A stretch of 64,000 bases of DNA from Listeria seeligeri serovar 1/2b str. SLCC3954 (GCF_000027145.1 NC_013891.1:186001-250000), one strand, 5' to 3'; positions 17,046 through 28,183 are shown, numbered from the stretch's first letter. Made by a program: numbers and translations. The notes: generated by a model not told the origin, from the letters alone.

Positions 17046-20000
17046 TTGAAAGGATTACAACAATTAATATATGAACAAAAAGATATTCGAGCGGTCTTAA
17101 ATTCGCTTGACGAAAAAGAAAAAGCGCAACTTGTCACCGGTCTTACAGGTTCCTCACGGGCATTATTTGCAAGTGTAGTGGAAGGAGCGTCAAAACGACC
17201 AGTTGTATTCGTGACCCATAATTTATATCATGCGCAAAAATTATATGATGACTTACTATCATTAATGGAAGCTGACCGCCTGTTTTTATATCCCGCAGAT
17301 GAATTAATATCTTCTGAGTTAAGCATTTCTAGTCCAGAGCTTCGTGGGCAACGTGTAGAAGCGTTAGATTTTCTGATTTCAGGAAAACCAGGCATCGTCA
17401 TTGTTCCAGTTGCAGGGCTTAGGAAAATGTTGCCACCAGTATCGTTATGGAAACACTTTAATATATCGATTGTAGAAGGCGAAGAAATTGACCCAGAAGT
17501 TTTACGGCAACAATTAGTAACGATGGGATATACAATGAGTGGAATGGTCAATACCCCTGGTGAATTCAGTGTTCGTGGTGGGATTATTGATATTTATCCA
17601 ATTACAGAAGAATTTCCAATAAGAATAGAACTTTTTGATACCGAAGTAGATTCTCTTCGCTTCTTTGATGTGGAAACACAACGCTCCACCTCGCGTGTAG
17701 AAGAATTCCGTTTACTTCCAGCGACAGAAATCATTTTAGATCAAAGCTACTATCCAGACATCGTCAATCGCCTTGAGAAAAAAATGATGCTTACTTTGAA
17801 TGAACTAAAAGAAAAAGAAGACAAACAAGCGCTTGTTGAAAATTTAGAAGAAGAACTAGAAATGCTACGTTCGGGTGTTAAACCAGATATGTTTTTCAAA
17901 TACATCGGCTTAGCTTATCCTGACCCCGCATCATTATTCGATTATTTTCCGAAAAACACGGCCATTTTACTGGATGAATTTGCCCGGATTTTAGAGACCG
18001 AAGAAAGTTTAGAAAAAGAAGAAGCGGAGTGGCAGACTGAGACGCTTAGTCGAATGGAAACAGTTCGCGATGTGCAAGTAAGCCATTCTTTCAAAAAATC
18101 ACTTGAAAAAAATCACTCGCCAAAAATATACCTGACCCTTTTCCAAAAACAAATGGCAAGCATGCGTGTTTCAAAAACAACCAACATTGTTTATAAACAG
18201 ATGCAACAATTCCATGGCCAAATGAACGTATTAAAAACAGAACTAGAGAGCTGGCATAAAAATAATTATGCGGTAGTTATTCTAGCACCGAATTTAGAAC
18301 GCGCTGAAAAAATGCAACAAACATTAGCTGACTATGACATGGAAAGCACCATTTTGAAAAAAGAATCCGACGTTCCTAAATACGGAATGGTGCAATTTGT
18401 TGTTGGGACATTCCAAAACGGATTCGAACTACCACTTGCCAAAGTAGCGATTATTAGCGAATCAGAACTTTTCAATAAAAAAGCGAAAAAAGTAAAAAAA
18501 CGCCAAAAACTATCTAATGCTGAGCGAATTCAAAGCTATTCCGAATTAAAAGTGGGCGATTATGTCGTGCATATAAACCACGGGATTGCTCGTTATGTAG
18601 GCATGGAAACCTTAGATATCAATGGAGTACATAAAGATTATTTACTGCTCGTGTATCAAGGTGAAGACAAACTATTTATCCCAGTCGACCAACTTGACTT
18701 AGTACAAAAATATGTTGGTGCAGAAGGTAAGTCTCCAAGACTAAACAAACTTGGCGGTGCAGAATGGAAGCGCGTGAAGAAAAAAGTGCAAGCGTCTGTC
18801 CAAGATATCGCCGACGATTTAATCAAACTTTATGCTGAACGAGAAGCTGAAAAAGGCTATGCATTCAGTCCGGATGAAGAAATGCAGCGCGAATTTGAAG
18901 ATGCTTTCCCTTACCAAGAAACCGATGATCAATTGCGCTCCATCGCAGAAATTAAGAAAGATATGGAACGACCACGTCCAATGGATCGTTTATTAGTTGG
19001 CGATGTAGGTTACGGAAAAACAGAAGTTGCGCTCCGGGCCGCATTCAAAGCAATCATGGACGGAAAACAAGTGGCTTTCCTAGTTCCAACAACAATCTTG
19101 GCGCAACAACATTTTGAAACGATGAAAGAACGATTCCAAGGCTTCCCAATCGAAATTGGTCTTTTAAGCCGTTTTCGCACAAAAAAACAACAAACTGAGA
19201 CTTTAAAAGGAATGAAAAGTGGTACAGTCGATATCGTCGTCGGGACACATCGTTTACTATCCAAAGATGTGGAATACCATGACTTGGGACTGCTTATAGT
19301 GGATGAAGAACAACGATTTGGCGTAACGCACAAAGAAAAAATCAAGCAAATGCGTTCGAAAATAGATGTATTAACGCTAACTGCAACGCCCATTCCAAGA
19401 ACGCTTCATATGTCGATGCTGGGCGTTCGTGACTTATCCGTCATTGAAACACCACCAGCTAACCGTTTTCCAGTCCAAACATACGTCGCAGAACAAAACA
19501 ATGTTCTTGTTAGAGAAGCAATCGAACGAGAATTAGCACGGGATGGCCAAGTTTACTACCTTTACAACCGGGTTGAAACAATAACTCAAAAAGCCGATGA
19601 AATCTCTGCCATGGTTCCAGATGCACGTGTTGCCATTGCTCATGGCCAAATGGGTGAGTCTGAATTGGAATCAGTTATTTTAAGCTTCCTTGAAGGTGAG
19701 TTTGATGTGTTAGTCACAACTACCATCATCGAAACGGGTGTAGACATTCCGAACGTAAATACACTATTTGTTCAAGATGCCGACCGAATGGGACTCTCAC
19801 AGCTGTATCAGTTGCGTGGACGAGTAGGACGTTGGAACCGAATTGCTTATGCTTACTTCATGTACCAAAAAGATAAAATCCTCCGTGAAGAGGCCGAGAA
19901 GCGCCTATCCGCAATCAAAGAATTTACTGAACTAGGATCTGGCTTCAAAATTGCTATGCGCGATCTATCCATTCGCGGCGCTGGAAATATTCTCGGAGCG

Positions 20001-20582
20001 CAACAACATGGCTTCATTGATTCAGTAGGCTTCGATTTGTATTCGCAAATGTTAAAAGAAGCAATCGAAGCGAAAAAACCAAAAGAAGAGCAAAAACAAA
20101 TTGTCCCAGTCGAAATCGATATCCAGGCTGACGCATATATACCGGAGTATTACATTACAGATGGCCGTCAAAAAATCGAGATGTACAAACGTTTCCGTAA
20201 CATAGAAGGATTAAATGACTTTGAGGAATTACAAAGCGATATGATTGATCGTTTCGGCGAATATCCAGAAGAAGTTGAGTATTTGTTTACGATGACGGAA
20301 CTTAAAGTCCATGCTCTTGAAGTAGGCATTGAATCCGTTAAACAAGAACAAAATAAAATAACCATGCTATTCTCTGAAAGCGGGACGGCAAGTATTCGCG
20401 GCGATGTTGTGATGCAAATCATTGGTGAATTTGGCCGAATGGTAGGCGTAGGTATGGAACGTACCCAACTGAAAATTACCGTAAATGTGCAAAATAAACC
20501 ACTAAAAGAATGGTTATATCAAGTTAAAAATTTGACTGAAAAACTCCGAGGTGCTCTAAAAGAAGAAGTAGCCTCTGATTGA
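17046..20582 (+). CDS. mfd: Transcription-repair coupling factor Mfd
   Basis: DNA translocase that removes RNA polymerase stalled at lesions and recruits UvrA. The 1178-aa protein has an N-terminal UvrB-like module, the RNA-polymerase-interaction domain (around VGDYVVHINHGIARYVGME), helicase domains with GDVGYGKTE (near residue 650) and DEEQRFG (near 753), and a C-terminal TRCF domain. TTG 17046 is chosen because AAAAAGGAG (17027-17034) lies 11 bp upstream and the length then matches the family; an upstream in-frame ATG at 17004 precedes that site. No defect is seen. Confidence 0.95.
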   Translation: MKGLQQLIYEQKDIRAVLNSLDEKEKAQLVTGLTGSSRALFASVVEGASKRPVVFVTHNLYHAQKLYDDLLSLMEADRLFLYPADELISSELSISSPELRGQRVEALDFLISGKPGIVIVPVAGLRKMLPPVSLWKHFNISIVEGEEIDPEVLRQQLVTMGYTMSGMVNTPGEFSVRGGIIDIYPITEEFPIRIELFDTEVDSLRFFDVETQRSTSRVEEFRLLPATEIILDQSYYPDIVNRLEKKMMLTLNELKEKEDKQALVENLEEELEMLRSGVKPDMFFKYIGLAYPDPASLFDYFPKNTAILLDEFARILETEESLEKEEAEWQTETLSRMETVRDVQVSHSFKKSLEKNHSPKIYLTLFQKQMASMRVSKTTNIVYKQMQQFHGQMNVLKTELESWHKNNYAVVILAPNLERAEKMQQTLADYDMESTILKKESDVPKYGMVQFVVGTFQNGFELPLAKVAIISESELFNKKAKKVKKRQKLSNAERIQSYSELKVGDYVVHINHGIARYVGMETLDINGVHKDYLLLVYQGEDKLFIPVDQLDLVQKYVGAEGKSPRLNKLGGAEWKRVKKKVQASVQDIADDLIKLYAEREAEKGYAFSPDEEMQREFEDAFPYQETDDQLRSIAEIKKDMERPRPMDRLLVGDVGYGKTEVALRAAFKAIMDGKQVAFLVPTTILAQQHFETMKERFQGFPIEIGLLSRFRTKKQQTETLKGMKSGTVDIVVGTHRLLSKDVEYHDLGLLIVDEEQRFGVTHKEKIKQMRSKIDVLTLTATPIPRTLHMSMLGVRDLSVIETPPANRFPVQTYVAEQNNVLVREAIERELARDGQVYYLYNRVETITQKADEISAMVPDARVAIAHGQMGESELESVILSFLEGEFDVLVTTTIIETGVDIPNVNTLFVQDADRMGLSQLYQLRGRVGRWNRIAYAYFMYQKDKILREEAEKRLSAIKEFTELGSGFKIAMRDLSIRGAGNILGAQQHGFIDSVGFDLYSQMLKEAIEAKKPKEEQKQIVPVEIDIQADAYIPEYYITDGRQKIEMYKRFRNIEGLNDFEELQSDMIDRFGEYPEEVEYLFTMTELKVHALEVGIESVKQEQNKITMLFSESGTASIRGDVVMQIIGEFGRMVGVGMERTQLKITVNVQNKPLKEWLYQVKNLTEKLRGALKEEVASD

Positions 20583-20617
20583 ACCTGATCAGTCAGTAAA
20601 AGAAAGGAGGTGGCGGG

Positions 20618-22207
20618 ATGTCAGAACGTTCCATGAAGCGACTAATGAAAGGTGCGGCCTGGCTAACCGTTGCCTCGCTTATCTCTAAAATATTAAGTGC
20701 AGTTTACCGAGTTCCTTTTCAAAATATGGTTGGTGACGTTGGTTTTTATATTTTTCAACAAGTATACCCAATCTATGGAATCGCGATGACGCTAGCTTTA
20801 GGAGGTTTTCCAGTAGTTATCTCCAAAATGTTAGCCGAAGCAGAAGGCGATTTAAGAAGGCAACAAATTATTATGCGAGCTGTCTTTAGAATGCTACGAA
20901 TTGTAAGCATAGCAATTTTCGTGTTTTTATTTCTTTTTGCAGACATAATAGCAATGATGATGGGAGACGCGGCTCTTTCTGAACTTATTCGAGTTATTAG
21001 TTTCGTGTTTTTGCTCATGCCGTATCTCGCTTTCATGCGTGGTTTTTTCCAAAGTACTGGAGAAATGATTCCAACCGCGATTTCGCAAACCATCGAGCAA
21101 ATCATCCGTGTCGTCATCATACTTCTTGGTGCAGGGCTAGCGCTCAATATGGGACTTGACTTATACGATGCAGGAGCAATGGCCATGAGTGGAGCTATTT
21201 TTGGCGGAGTGTCAGGGATTTTCGTTTTACGCCATTTTTACAATAAGAGACTTGCATTAGGTCAAGGACTACAACCAGCCGTATTTGCCGAAAAACAAGA
21301 AAAAGTCGGCATTGGTCGTGATTTCTTACGACAAAGCATGGCAATATGTGTAGTCAGCTCCATGTTAATATTATTCCAGTTAGTCGACTCCTTCCAAGTT
21401 TACCGTTTAATGAGTGACTCTGGAATTCCTGATTTCATAGCTAAATCACTCAAAGGGATATATGACCGCGGACAACCAATTTTACAGCTAGGACTTGTAC
21501 TTTCCACAGGTCTTGCGCTTGCACTAGTTCCAATGATCACTGCAGCTCGAGTTCAAGGACAACAAAAAGAGCTTAAACGTTCTATCTTGTTAGCAATAAA
21601 AATCACGCTAATTCTCTCAAGTGCAGAAACAGTTGGGCTTATTGTCATCATGCGCCCTTTAAACCAAATGCTTTTCCAAACCCCAGACGGAACATTTGTC
21701 TTGCAATTATTCATGCCTGCTGTTTTCCTCAGCTCACTAATCATTATGTTAAGCAGTATTTTGCAAGGTTTTGGGAAAATTATTGTTCCAGCAGTTGGTG
21801 TTGGAATCGGACTTGTTGTAAAATGGATAGCAGGAAGCATATTAATTCCGCACTACGCAACAGTGGGTGCGTCAATTTCTACCTGTATTGGTTTGGTTGT
21901 TATTCTTTTGATTTGTTATGCGTCGTTAAAACAAACAATCAGAGTACCGTTTGTTGAAAAGAACATGCTCATCAGATTAGTGGCCGCTTTAATCTTAATG
22001 GCGATAGTACCATGCTTAATCGAATGGTTAGTGCCGTTTGAAACTAGACTTGGAAGTACGTTTCAAGCAATAATTAGCGCTTTAATCGGTGGCGGGATTT
22101 TCTTAGTTTTTGCACTAAGATATAAACTTCTCGGTCCAAAAGATTTCGTTTTTCTTCCGTTCGGCTCAAAGTTACTAGCGCTTAGTAAGCTTGTTGCGCG
22201 GAAATAA
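20618..22207 (+). CDS. Polysaccharide/lipid flippase of the MOP superfamily (SpoVB/YabM type)
   Basis: A 529-aa integral membrane protein with about 14 predicted membrane segments, of the MATE/MurJ-like superfamily. It starts with MKGAAWLTVASLISKILSAV, a typical opening for SpoVB-type flippases. Related proteins flip lipid-linked cell-wall or polysaccharide precursors. ATG 20618 follows AAGGAGG, 35 bp after mfd, as in the B. subtilis mfd-spoVT-yabM region but without spoVT. Cotranscription with mfd is likely. The substrate cannot be read from the sequence. Confidence 0.85.
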   Translation: MSERSMKRLMKGAAWLTVASLISKILSAVYRVPFQNMVGDVGFYIFQQVYPIYGIAMTLALGGFPVVISKMLAEAEGDLRRQQIIMRAVFRMLRIVSIAIFVFLFLFADIIAMMMGDAALSELIRVISFVFLLMPYLAFMRGFFQSTGEMIPTAISQTIEQIIRVVIILLGAGLALNMGLDLYDAGAMAMSGAIFGGVSGIFVLRHFYNKRLALGQGLQPAVFAEKQEKVGIGRDFLRQSMAICVVSSMLILFQLVDSFQVYRLMSDSGIPDFIAKSLKGIYDRGQPILQLGLVLSTGLALALVPMITAARVQGQQKELKRSILLAIKITLILSSAETVGLIVIMRPLNQMLFQTPDGTFVLQLFMPAVFLSSLIIMLSSILQGFGKIIVPAVGVGIGLVVKWIAGSILIPHYATVGASISTCIGLVVILLICYASLKQTIRVPFVEKNMLIRLVAALILMAIVPCLIEWLVPFETRLGSTFQAIISALIGGGIFLVFALRYKLLGPKDFVFLPFGSKLLALSKLVARK

Positions 22208-22229
22208 TAATAAAAAGTAGGTGGATAAA

Positions 22230-22508
22230 ATGGCGACAACTATGCGATTAGATAAATATTTAAAAGTTTCTAGATTAATTAAACGCCGTACAGTAGCGAA
22301 AGAAGTAGCAGAAAAAGGGCGTATTGCTGTCAATGGTGTTACAGCAAAACCAGGAACCAATGTGAAGTCAGGGGACGAATTAGTCATCCGCTTTGGTCCT
22401 AAAATCGTTACAGCAAAAATCGAACGCTTAGAAGAAAATGCAAAGAAAGAACAAGCGACAGAGATGTACACAATTATCAAAGAAGAGCGGACCGACGAAA
22501 GCAGATGA
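22230..22508 (+). CDS. rqcP: S4-domain RNA-binding protein RqcP (YabO)
   Basis: A 92-aa S4/Hsp15-type protein that binds the 50S subunit with RqcH and supports C-terminal alanine tailing in ribosome quality control. The S4 motif MRLDKYLKVSRLIKRRTVAK is at the N-terminus, and GRIAVNG and KPGTNVKSGDEL follow. ATG 22230 is preferred over in-frame GTG 22221, which lies in the ribosome site. It lies 22 bp after the flippase gene and ends at a strong terminator. Confidence 0.9.
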   Translation: MATTMRLDKYLKVSRLIKRRTVAKEVAEKGRIAVNGVTAKPGTNVKSGDELVIRFGPKIVTAKIERLEENAKKEQATEMYTIIKEERTDESR

Positions 22509-22556
22509 AAAAATCGTTTGAAATGGGTTACTAAAGCCGATTTCAAACGATTTTTT
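22508..22556 (+). terminator. Terminator after rqcP
   Basis: The arm at 22508-22524 (AAAAAATCGTTTGAAAT) pairs perfectly with 22540-22556, which ends in six T residues. Confidence 0.92.
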
Positions 22557-22733
22557 AATACCTTAAACAACTTGCAAACAATTTTTCACAAAAAAGTCAA
22601 GAAAAAAATCGTAAAAATAGCGGATTCCAATAGACAAATGGCTGATTTATTGATATCATTTTAAACAAGAAACGTTTTTTCTCTACCGAATTTCACAGAC
22701 AAAAAGCAAATAAGAACATGGGAGGGACGATAT

Positions 22734-23120
22734 ATGAAAAAAGCTAAAACAAAAGTAGCGAGAATAGAAAATCGCTACATTAAAGATACTGCAACTATGA
22801 ATAAAACTCGTAGCCGTCGTCGTATTGCCCTGTTCCGTAGACTTGCTTTTATGGCTGTTATCTTTGCCGTTGTTGGTGGACTGCTAACTATTACCTATAC
22901 GCAGCAAGTTCTATCACTAAAAGATAAGAAAGAAAAACAAGTAGAAGTAGATAAGAAGATGGTTGCGACTAAAGATGAAGAAGAAGCACTAAATAATCAA
23001 ATCAAGAAGCTTCATGATGATGATTACATAGCCAAACTAGCTAGAAGCGAATATTATTTATCCAAAGATGGAGAAATTATTTTCAACATACCTGAAGAAA
23101 ATTCGAAACAAAAAGAGTAA
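22734..23120 (+). CDS. divIC: Cell-division protein DivIC
   Basis: A 128-aa bitopic membrane protein of the FtsB/DivIC family that works with DivIB and FtsL in the divisome. It has a basic cytoplasmic N-terminus (rich in Lys and Arg), one membrane segment at about residues 38-60, and an extracytoplasmic coiled coil (KDKKEKQVEVDKKM region). The C-terminal DDDYIAKLARSEYYLSKDGE motif is typical of DivIC. ATG 22734 follows GGGAGGG. Position between yabO and yabR matches B. subtilis. Confidence 0.93.
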   Translation: MKKAKTKVARIENRYIKDTATMNKTRSRRRIALFRRLAFMAVIFAVVGGLLTITYTQQVLSLKDKKEKQVEVDKKMVATKDEEEALNNQIKKLHDDDYIAKLARSEYYLSKDGEIIFNIPEENSKQKE

Positions 23121-23272
23121 GTCAAAGGTGAATCATCATTCTCCATAATAGAATCAAAGGGAAAAATTAAGTGGTACATTTTTGGAGATTACGAGTTTGA
23201 CTGTTTGACACTCTTTTTATTATAGCTATAATTAAGCAATAGAGTGATATTTTAAGGAGGACGCATTTTTTT

Positions 23273-23701
23273 ATGTCGATCGAAGTAGGCAACAAGTTAC
23301 AAGGGAAAGTTACTGGGATTACTAATTTTGGAGCATTTGTGGAGTTGGAAGGTGGCAAAACAGGTTTAGTCCATATTAGTGAGGTTGCAGATAACTATGT
23401 TAAGGACATTAATGACATCTTAACTGTAGGGGATGAAGTTACTGTCAAAGTAATGAATATTGGTGATGATGGCAAGATTGGTCTGTCCATTCGTAAAGCA
23501 GTAGACCGCCCGGATCGTCCAGAGAAAAGCTATGATCGTAAACCAAAATACAGCAAAAAACCTGCTGGAAACTATGTGAAACCAGCCGAGAGCTTTGAAG
23601 ATATAATGTCTAAATTCTTGAAAGATAGTGATGAAAGATTAACTACTATCAAACGCCAAACCGAATCTAAACGTGGTGGCCGAGGAGCTAAACGCGGCTA
23701 A
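23273..23701 (+). CDS. yabR: S1-domain RNA-binding protein (YabR, GSP13/CvfD type)
   Basis: A 142-aa protein with one N-terminal S1 OB-fold (about residues 1-72; VGNKLQGKVTGITNFGAFVE and GLVHISEVAD) and a basic low-complexity C-terminal tail ending in Arg/Gly-rich residues. Related proteins bind ribosomes or mRNA and act as post-transcriptional regulators in stress. ATG 23273 follows AAGGAGGA. It sits between divIC and tilS as in B. subtilis and ends at a terminator. Confidence 0.9.
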   Translation: MSIEVGNKLQGKVTGITNFGAFVELEGGKTGLVHISEVADNYVKDINDILTVGDEVTVKVMNIGDDGKIGLSIRKAVDRPDRPEKSYDRKPKYSKKPAGNYVKPAESFEDIMSKFLKDSDERLTTIKRQTESKRGGRGAKRG

Positions 23702-23731
23702 CACCTAAATTAATTGTAAACTATAGAAGGA

Positions 23732-23767
23732 TGCACCGTATTGGCTCATTAATACGGTGCACTTTTT
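23732..23767 (+). terminator. Terminator after yabR
   Basis: TGCACCGTATT (23732-23742) pairs perfectly with AATACGGTGCA (23751-23761), followed by CTTTTT. Confidence 0.92.
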
Positions 23768-23809
23768 AATAAAGTGTAAGAGCTGAATTTCGAAGGAAGG
23801 GTTTCTTGA

Positions 23810-25756
23810 ATGGATGACACCACAAAACGAGTACATAATTATATCGAGAAACATGACTTAATCTGGTCCGATGACAAATTGCTTGTGGCAGTTTCTGGTG
23901 GTCCGGATTCTTTGGCGTTACTGCATTTTTTGCAAATGTCTAATTTAGTTCCAAAAAAAGCAATCTCGGTCGCCCATCTTAATCATGGTTTACGAGAAAA
24001 CGCAATAAAAGAACAACTTATCGTTCGAAATTACTGCGAAAAGCATAAAATACCGTTTTTTATAGAAGAAGTAAACGTGAAAAAGCGTGCTGAAACCATG
24101 CAAAAAGGTATTGAAGAAACAGCTCGGTTAGCTAGATATGAATTCTTTGAAAAAATAATGGCCGAGGAAAACATCAATAAACTAGTATTAGCGCATCACG
24201 CGGATGATCAAATCGAAACTATCCTTATGCGGCTAGTTCGCGGAAGCTCGAGTATTGGTTGGTCTGGGATTCAACCAAAACGTAGCATGAGAGGCGGCCA
24301 GGCAATCCGCCCATTTTTATCCATTACAAAAGCAGAAATTATTGATTACGCAAACCGCCACGAATTAACTTACGAAATAGATGAATCTAATTCCAGCCCG
24401 AAATACACTAGAAACCGTTACCGGAAAGAAATTCTACCGTTTTTAACTAAAGAAAATCCAGGAGTTTATGCCCACTTTGAAAGGTTTTCCGAAGAAACAA
24501 GTGAAGATTTTCGGTATTTGGAAGACTTAGCAAGTGATTTATTAAAGAAAAACCTCATCAAAAACGGCGAGCAGGCAACACTTTTACTTACCAGCTTTAA
24601 AAATGAAGCGAATCCTTTACAACGCCGCGCAATTCATTTACTATTGAGATATCTGTACAATAAGGATGCTGGTTTAATAACTGCAAACCATATCTATCAG
24701 ATTATCCAGATGATTCAAAGCGACAATCCATCTAGTTCACTTAATTTACCAAAAAAACTCACAGCCAAAAGATCCTACAACGAACTCCATTTTCAATTTG
24801 GAGAAAGAGACGTCCCAGCTGAGTTTTACCATCAATTAGAACTGAATGACCGCATTGAATTAGAAAGTAAAGCAAGCATCCGTTTGAAGTTGAAAAGCTC
24901 CGTCGTTCAAACGAATGGTTTAAACGGAATGCTACTGGATGCAGCGGATATTACACTTCCTTTAATCGTCCGAAACCGTGTGAACGGCGACAGAATGACG
25001 ATGAAAGGTCAAGCAGGCAGCAAGAAACTTAAAGATATTTTCATCGATGCCAAAATACCAAGGCAAGAACGCGACAATCTACCCGTGATAACAGATTACA
25101 CCGGCAAAATTCTTTGGATTCCCGGCGTGAAAAAATCTGCTTATGACCGAGAATTTAGTCGTAACAAGAAGCAATACATTATTAGGTACACTCGAAATTT
25201 AGGAGGAAACGAGAGCATGCATAATGATATTCAGAAAGTGCTGATATCGGAAGACGAATTACAAGAAAAGATTCGTGAACTCGGTCGTGAGTTAACAACA
25301 GAATATGAAGGACGTAATCCACTAGTTGTGGGTGTATTAAAAGGTGCAACTCCTTTTATGACGGATTTACTTAAGCGAGTAGACACATACTTAGAAATGG
25401 ACTTCATGGATGTATCCAGTTATGGAAACGGCACCGTATCATCAGGAGAAGTAAAAATAATTAAAGACCTTAATGCATCTGTAGAAGGTCGTGATGTACT
25501 AGTTATTGAAGATATCATTGATAGCGGACGCACACTTAGTTATTTAGTAGACCTAATCAAATACCGCAAAGCAAAATCAGTTAAATTGGTTACTTTGTTA
25601 GATAAACCAGCAGGACGAAACGTGGCAATTGAAGCGGATTATGTAGGCTTTGTAGTGCCAAATGAATTTGTTGTTGGTTACGGCTTAGATTATGCAGAAC
25701 GTTACCGCAATCTACCATATATAGGTGTTTTAAAACCAGAAATTTATAGCGAGTGA
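23810..25756 (+). CDS. tilS/hprT: TilS/HprT fusion: tRNA-Ile lysidine synthase joined to hypoxanthine phosphoribosyltransferase
   Basis: One 648-aa frame carries two enzymes. Residues about 1-460 are TilS, with the PP-loop SGGPDS near residue 28 and the HADDQIET motif; it makes lysidine at the tRNA-Ile wobble position. Residues about 470-648 are HPRT, with [14 protein letters not shown] (PRPP loop, near 563-576) for purine salvage. In most Firmicutes these are adjacent separate genes; the fusion is known in Listeria. At the junction, an AGGAGG site (25201-25206) precedes an in-frame ATG at 25217 that would yield a free 179-aa HPRT of normal length. ftsH follows, as in B. subtilis. Confidence 0.94.
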   Translation: MDDTTKRVHNYIEKHDLIWSDDKLLVAVSGGPDSLALLHFLQMSNLVPKKAISVAHLNHGLRENAIKEQLIVRNYCEKHKIPFFIEEVNVKKRAETMQKGIEETARLARYEFFEKIMAEENINKLVLAHHADDQIETILMRLVRGSSSIGWSGIQPKRSMRGGQAIRPFLSITKAEIIDYANRHELTYEIDESNSSPKYTRNRYRKEILPFLTKENPGVYAHFERFSEETSEDFRYLEDLASDLLKKNLIKNGEQATLLLTSFKNEANPLQRRAIHLLLRYLYNKDAGLITANHIYQIIQMIQSDNPSSSLNLPKKLTAKRSYNELHFQFGERDVPAEFYHQLELNDRIELESKASIRLKLKSSVVQTNGLNGMLLDAADITLPLIVRNRVNGDRMTMKGQAGSKKLKDIFIDAKIPRQERDNLPVITDYTGKILWIPGVKKSAYDREFSRNKKQYIIRYTRNLGGNESMHNDIQKVLISEDELQEKIRELGRELTTEYEGRNPLVVGVLKGATPFMTDLLKRVDTYLEMDFMDVSSYGNGTVSSGEVKIIKDLNASVEGRDVLVIEDIIDSGRTLSYLVDLIKYRKAKSVKLVTLLDKPAGRNVAIEADYVGFVVPNEFVVGYGLDYAERYRNLPYIGVLKPEIYSE

Positions 25757-26103
25757 AATTAATTAACAAACAGAACCAATTTTTGGTAAAATATAATTGC
25801 TAGCTTTTCTGAAAACAAAAAGAAAAAAGATTCATGCCAAACATGCAAAATAGTGGGCAATATAGATTCGGTATGCTATCATTAGTCTTAGTTTTCGAAG
25901 GTGAAAAAAGTATCAATAAATATTAAAAAATCTAAATTAATAATAGAATAACTTCGTGAGAGAAAGGCGATACGGATGTGTTTTTATTAATCAGGGGAAG
26001 AAAACATTATTTCTAAATCTGCTATTAGTCGAAAACAACTTTTAAAGGGATCACAATCCAGAAAAAGTAAGAATCCAAGCTCTTACGTGGGAGGAGGTAA
26101 GGA
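25757..26103 (+). other. ftsH upstream region with a possible non-AUG leader ORF
   Basis: This 347-bp gap lacks an ordinary gene. TATAAT at 25792-25797 is a possible -10 with no convincing -35. A 32-codon frame without ATG, GTG or TTG runs from ATT 26009 to TGA 26105-26107. It overlaps the ftsH start by four bases (ATGA) and is preceded by GGGGAAG at 25994-26000. Its coding status is uncertain. The ftsH ribosome site GGGAGGAGG is clear. Confidence 0.4.
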
Positions 26104-28179
26104 ATGAACAGGTTTTTTAGAAATGCAATATTTTATGTCATCATATTCCTTGTTATTATCGGAATCGTTGCATCGTTCAATTCAAATAAAGAGGCAGCGA
26201 AAGATATTAGCTACACGGAATTTATGAGTAAACTAGAAGATGGAAAAGTTAAATCACTTACCATCCAGCCAGACCGAAGTGTTTATACAATCAAAGGAGA
26301 ATTTAAATCAAGCGATAAAAGTTCTTCTGACGACAAAAAAACCGGTCTTGGTCAAAGCAAAACTAGCAGTACAGAATTTACAACTTACGCTTTAAATAGT
26401 GATACTTCACTTGAAGATTTACAATCAACTGTAACTAAAGAAGGCGTGAAAATGGATGTAGAGCCAGCTAAGCAAAATAGTGGCTGGGTTACTTTCTTAA
26501 CTTCCATCGTTCCATTTGTAATTATCTTCATCTTATTCTTCTTCCTAATGAGCCAGTCTCAAGGTGGTGGCGGCGGTAAAGTAATGAGCTTTGGTAAGAG
26601 TAAAGCCAAACTTTACAACGACGATAAGAAGAAAGTTCGCTTTACTGATGTAGCAGGAGCGGACGAGGAGAAACAAGAACTTGTCGAAGTAGTGGAATTC
26701 CTAAAAGACCCACGCAAATTTGCGGAACTCGGTGCTCGTATTCCAAAAGGTGTCCTGTTAGTAGGTCCTCCAGGTACTGGTAAAACCTTGCTAGCTCGTG
26801 CAGTTGCAGGTGAAGCAGGCGTACCATTCTTCTCAATCTCAGGTTCTGACTTTGTAGAAATGTTCGTCGGCGTCGGTGCAAGCCGTGTCCGTGATTTATT
26901 CGAAAATGCGAAGAAAAATGCTCCATGTATCATTTTCATTGATGAAATTGATGCAGTTGGTCGTCAACGTGGTGCTGGAATGGGCGGCGGTCATGATGAA
27001 CGTGAACAAACCCTAAACCAATTACTAGTTGAAATGGATGGTTTTGGCGGTAATGAAGGAATTATCATCATTGCAGCAACTAACCGTGCCGACGTACTTG
27101 ACCCAGCGCTTCTTCGTCCAGGCCGTTTTGACCGTCAAATTATGGTTGATCGTCCAGATGTAAAAGGTCGTGAAGCAGTACTTCGTGTTCATGCTCGTAA
27201 CAAACCACTTGCAAAAAGTGTTGACTTACAAGCAATCGCGCAACGCACACCAGGATTTTCTGGTGCTGATTTAGAAAACTTACTAAATGAAGCAGCCTTA
27301 GTAGCCGCTCGTTCTGATAAAAAAGAAATAGACATGAGCGATTTAGATGAAGCAAGTGACCGCGTAATTGCCGGACCTGCCAAGAAAAATCGTGTCATTT
27401 CCGAAAAAGAACGCCGCACAGTTGCCTATCATGAAGGCGGTCACGTAATCGTCGGAATGGTACTTGATGAAGCGGAAGTAGTTCATAAAGTTACGATCGT
27501 CCCTCGTGGACAAGCTGGCGGTTATGCCGTAATGCTACCAAAAGAAGATAGATTCCTAATGACGAAAGCTGAGTTAATGGACCGTATTACTGGTCTACTT
27601 GGTGGACGTGTTGCCGAAGAAGTTACTTTTGGAGAAGTAACAACTGGTGCAAGTAATGACTTTGAACGTGCAACAGAACTTGCTCGCCGCATGGTAACAG
27701 AATGGGGTATGAGTGATAAGATTGGGCCGCTTCAATTCACTTCTGGCAATGGTCAAGTATTTATGGGCCGTGACTTCGGTAGCGACAAGGGCTATTCAGA
27801 CAAAATCGCTTACGAAATCGACACAGAAGTTCAAAGTTTAATACGCTACTGTTATGACCGCGCTAAAACAATCATTACTGAACACCAAGAACAACACAAA
27901 CTTATCGCGGAAACATTACTAAAAGTAGAAACTTTAGATGCTCGCCAAATCCGTTCCCTATTTGATGATGGGGTAATGCCTCCAGATATCGATACGATTG
28001 ACGTAGAAGCAGAGTATCCTTCCGAAAAAGAAGAACTAGTTGGTAAATCTTTTGAAGAAGAAAAAGAAGAATTAAAACATGAAGAACATGCAGTAGAAAA
28101 GCAAGATGAACCAAAAGAAGTAACTACGGAAGATGCTCCAAATATAGAGCAAACGCCAAACGATAAAAAAGATGAATAA
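26104..28179 (+). CDS. ftsH: ATP-dependent zinc metalloprotease FtsH
   Basis: Membrane-anchored AAA+ protease that degrades unfolded membrane and regulatory proteins. The 691-aa protein has membrane segments at about 5-24 and 130-150, an AAA domain with GPPGTGKT (near 221-228), the Walker [10 protein letters not shown] and the second region of homology, then the zinc motif HEGGH near residue 443 in the M41 peptidase domain. HEGGH replaces the commoner HEAGH but keeps the HExxH ligands. The C-terminal tail is Glu/Lys-rich. It starts at ATG 26104 behind GGAGGAGG and ends at a terminator. Confidence 0.96.
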   Translation: MNRFFRNAIFYVIIFLVIIGIVASFNSNKEAAKDISYTEFMSKLEDGKVKSLTIQPDRSVYTIKGEFKSSDKSSSDDKKTGLGQSKTSSTEFTTYALNSDTSLEDLQSTVTKEGVKMDVEPAKQNSGWVTFLTSIVPFVIIFILFFFLMSQSQGGGGGKVMSFGKSKAKLYNDDKKKVRFTDVAGADEEKQELVEVVEFLKDPRKFAELGARIPKGVLLVGPPGTGKTLLARAVAGEAGVPFFSISGSDFVEMFVGVGASRVRDLFENAKKNAPCIIFIDEIDAVGRQRGAGMGGGHDEREQTLNQLLVEMDGFGGNEGIIIIAATNRADVLDPALLRPGRFDRQIMVDRPDVKGREAVLRVHARNKPLAKSVDLQAIAQRTPGFSGADLENLLNEAALVAARSDKKEIDMSDLDEASDRVIAGPAKKNRVISEKERRTVAYHEGGHVIVGMVLDEAEVVHKVTIVPRGQAGGYAVMLPKEDRFLMTKAELMDRITGLLGGRVAEEVTFGEVTTGASNDFERATELARRMVTEWGMSDKIGPLQFTSGNGQVFMGRDFGSDKGYSDKIAYEIDTEVQSLIRYCYDRAKTIITEHQEQHKLIAETLLKVETLDARQIRSLFDDGVMPPDIDTIDVEAEYPSEKEELVGKSFEEEKEELKHEEHAVEKQDEPKEVTTEDAPNIEQTPNDKKDE

Positions 28180-28183
28180 AATC

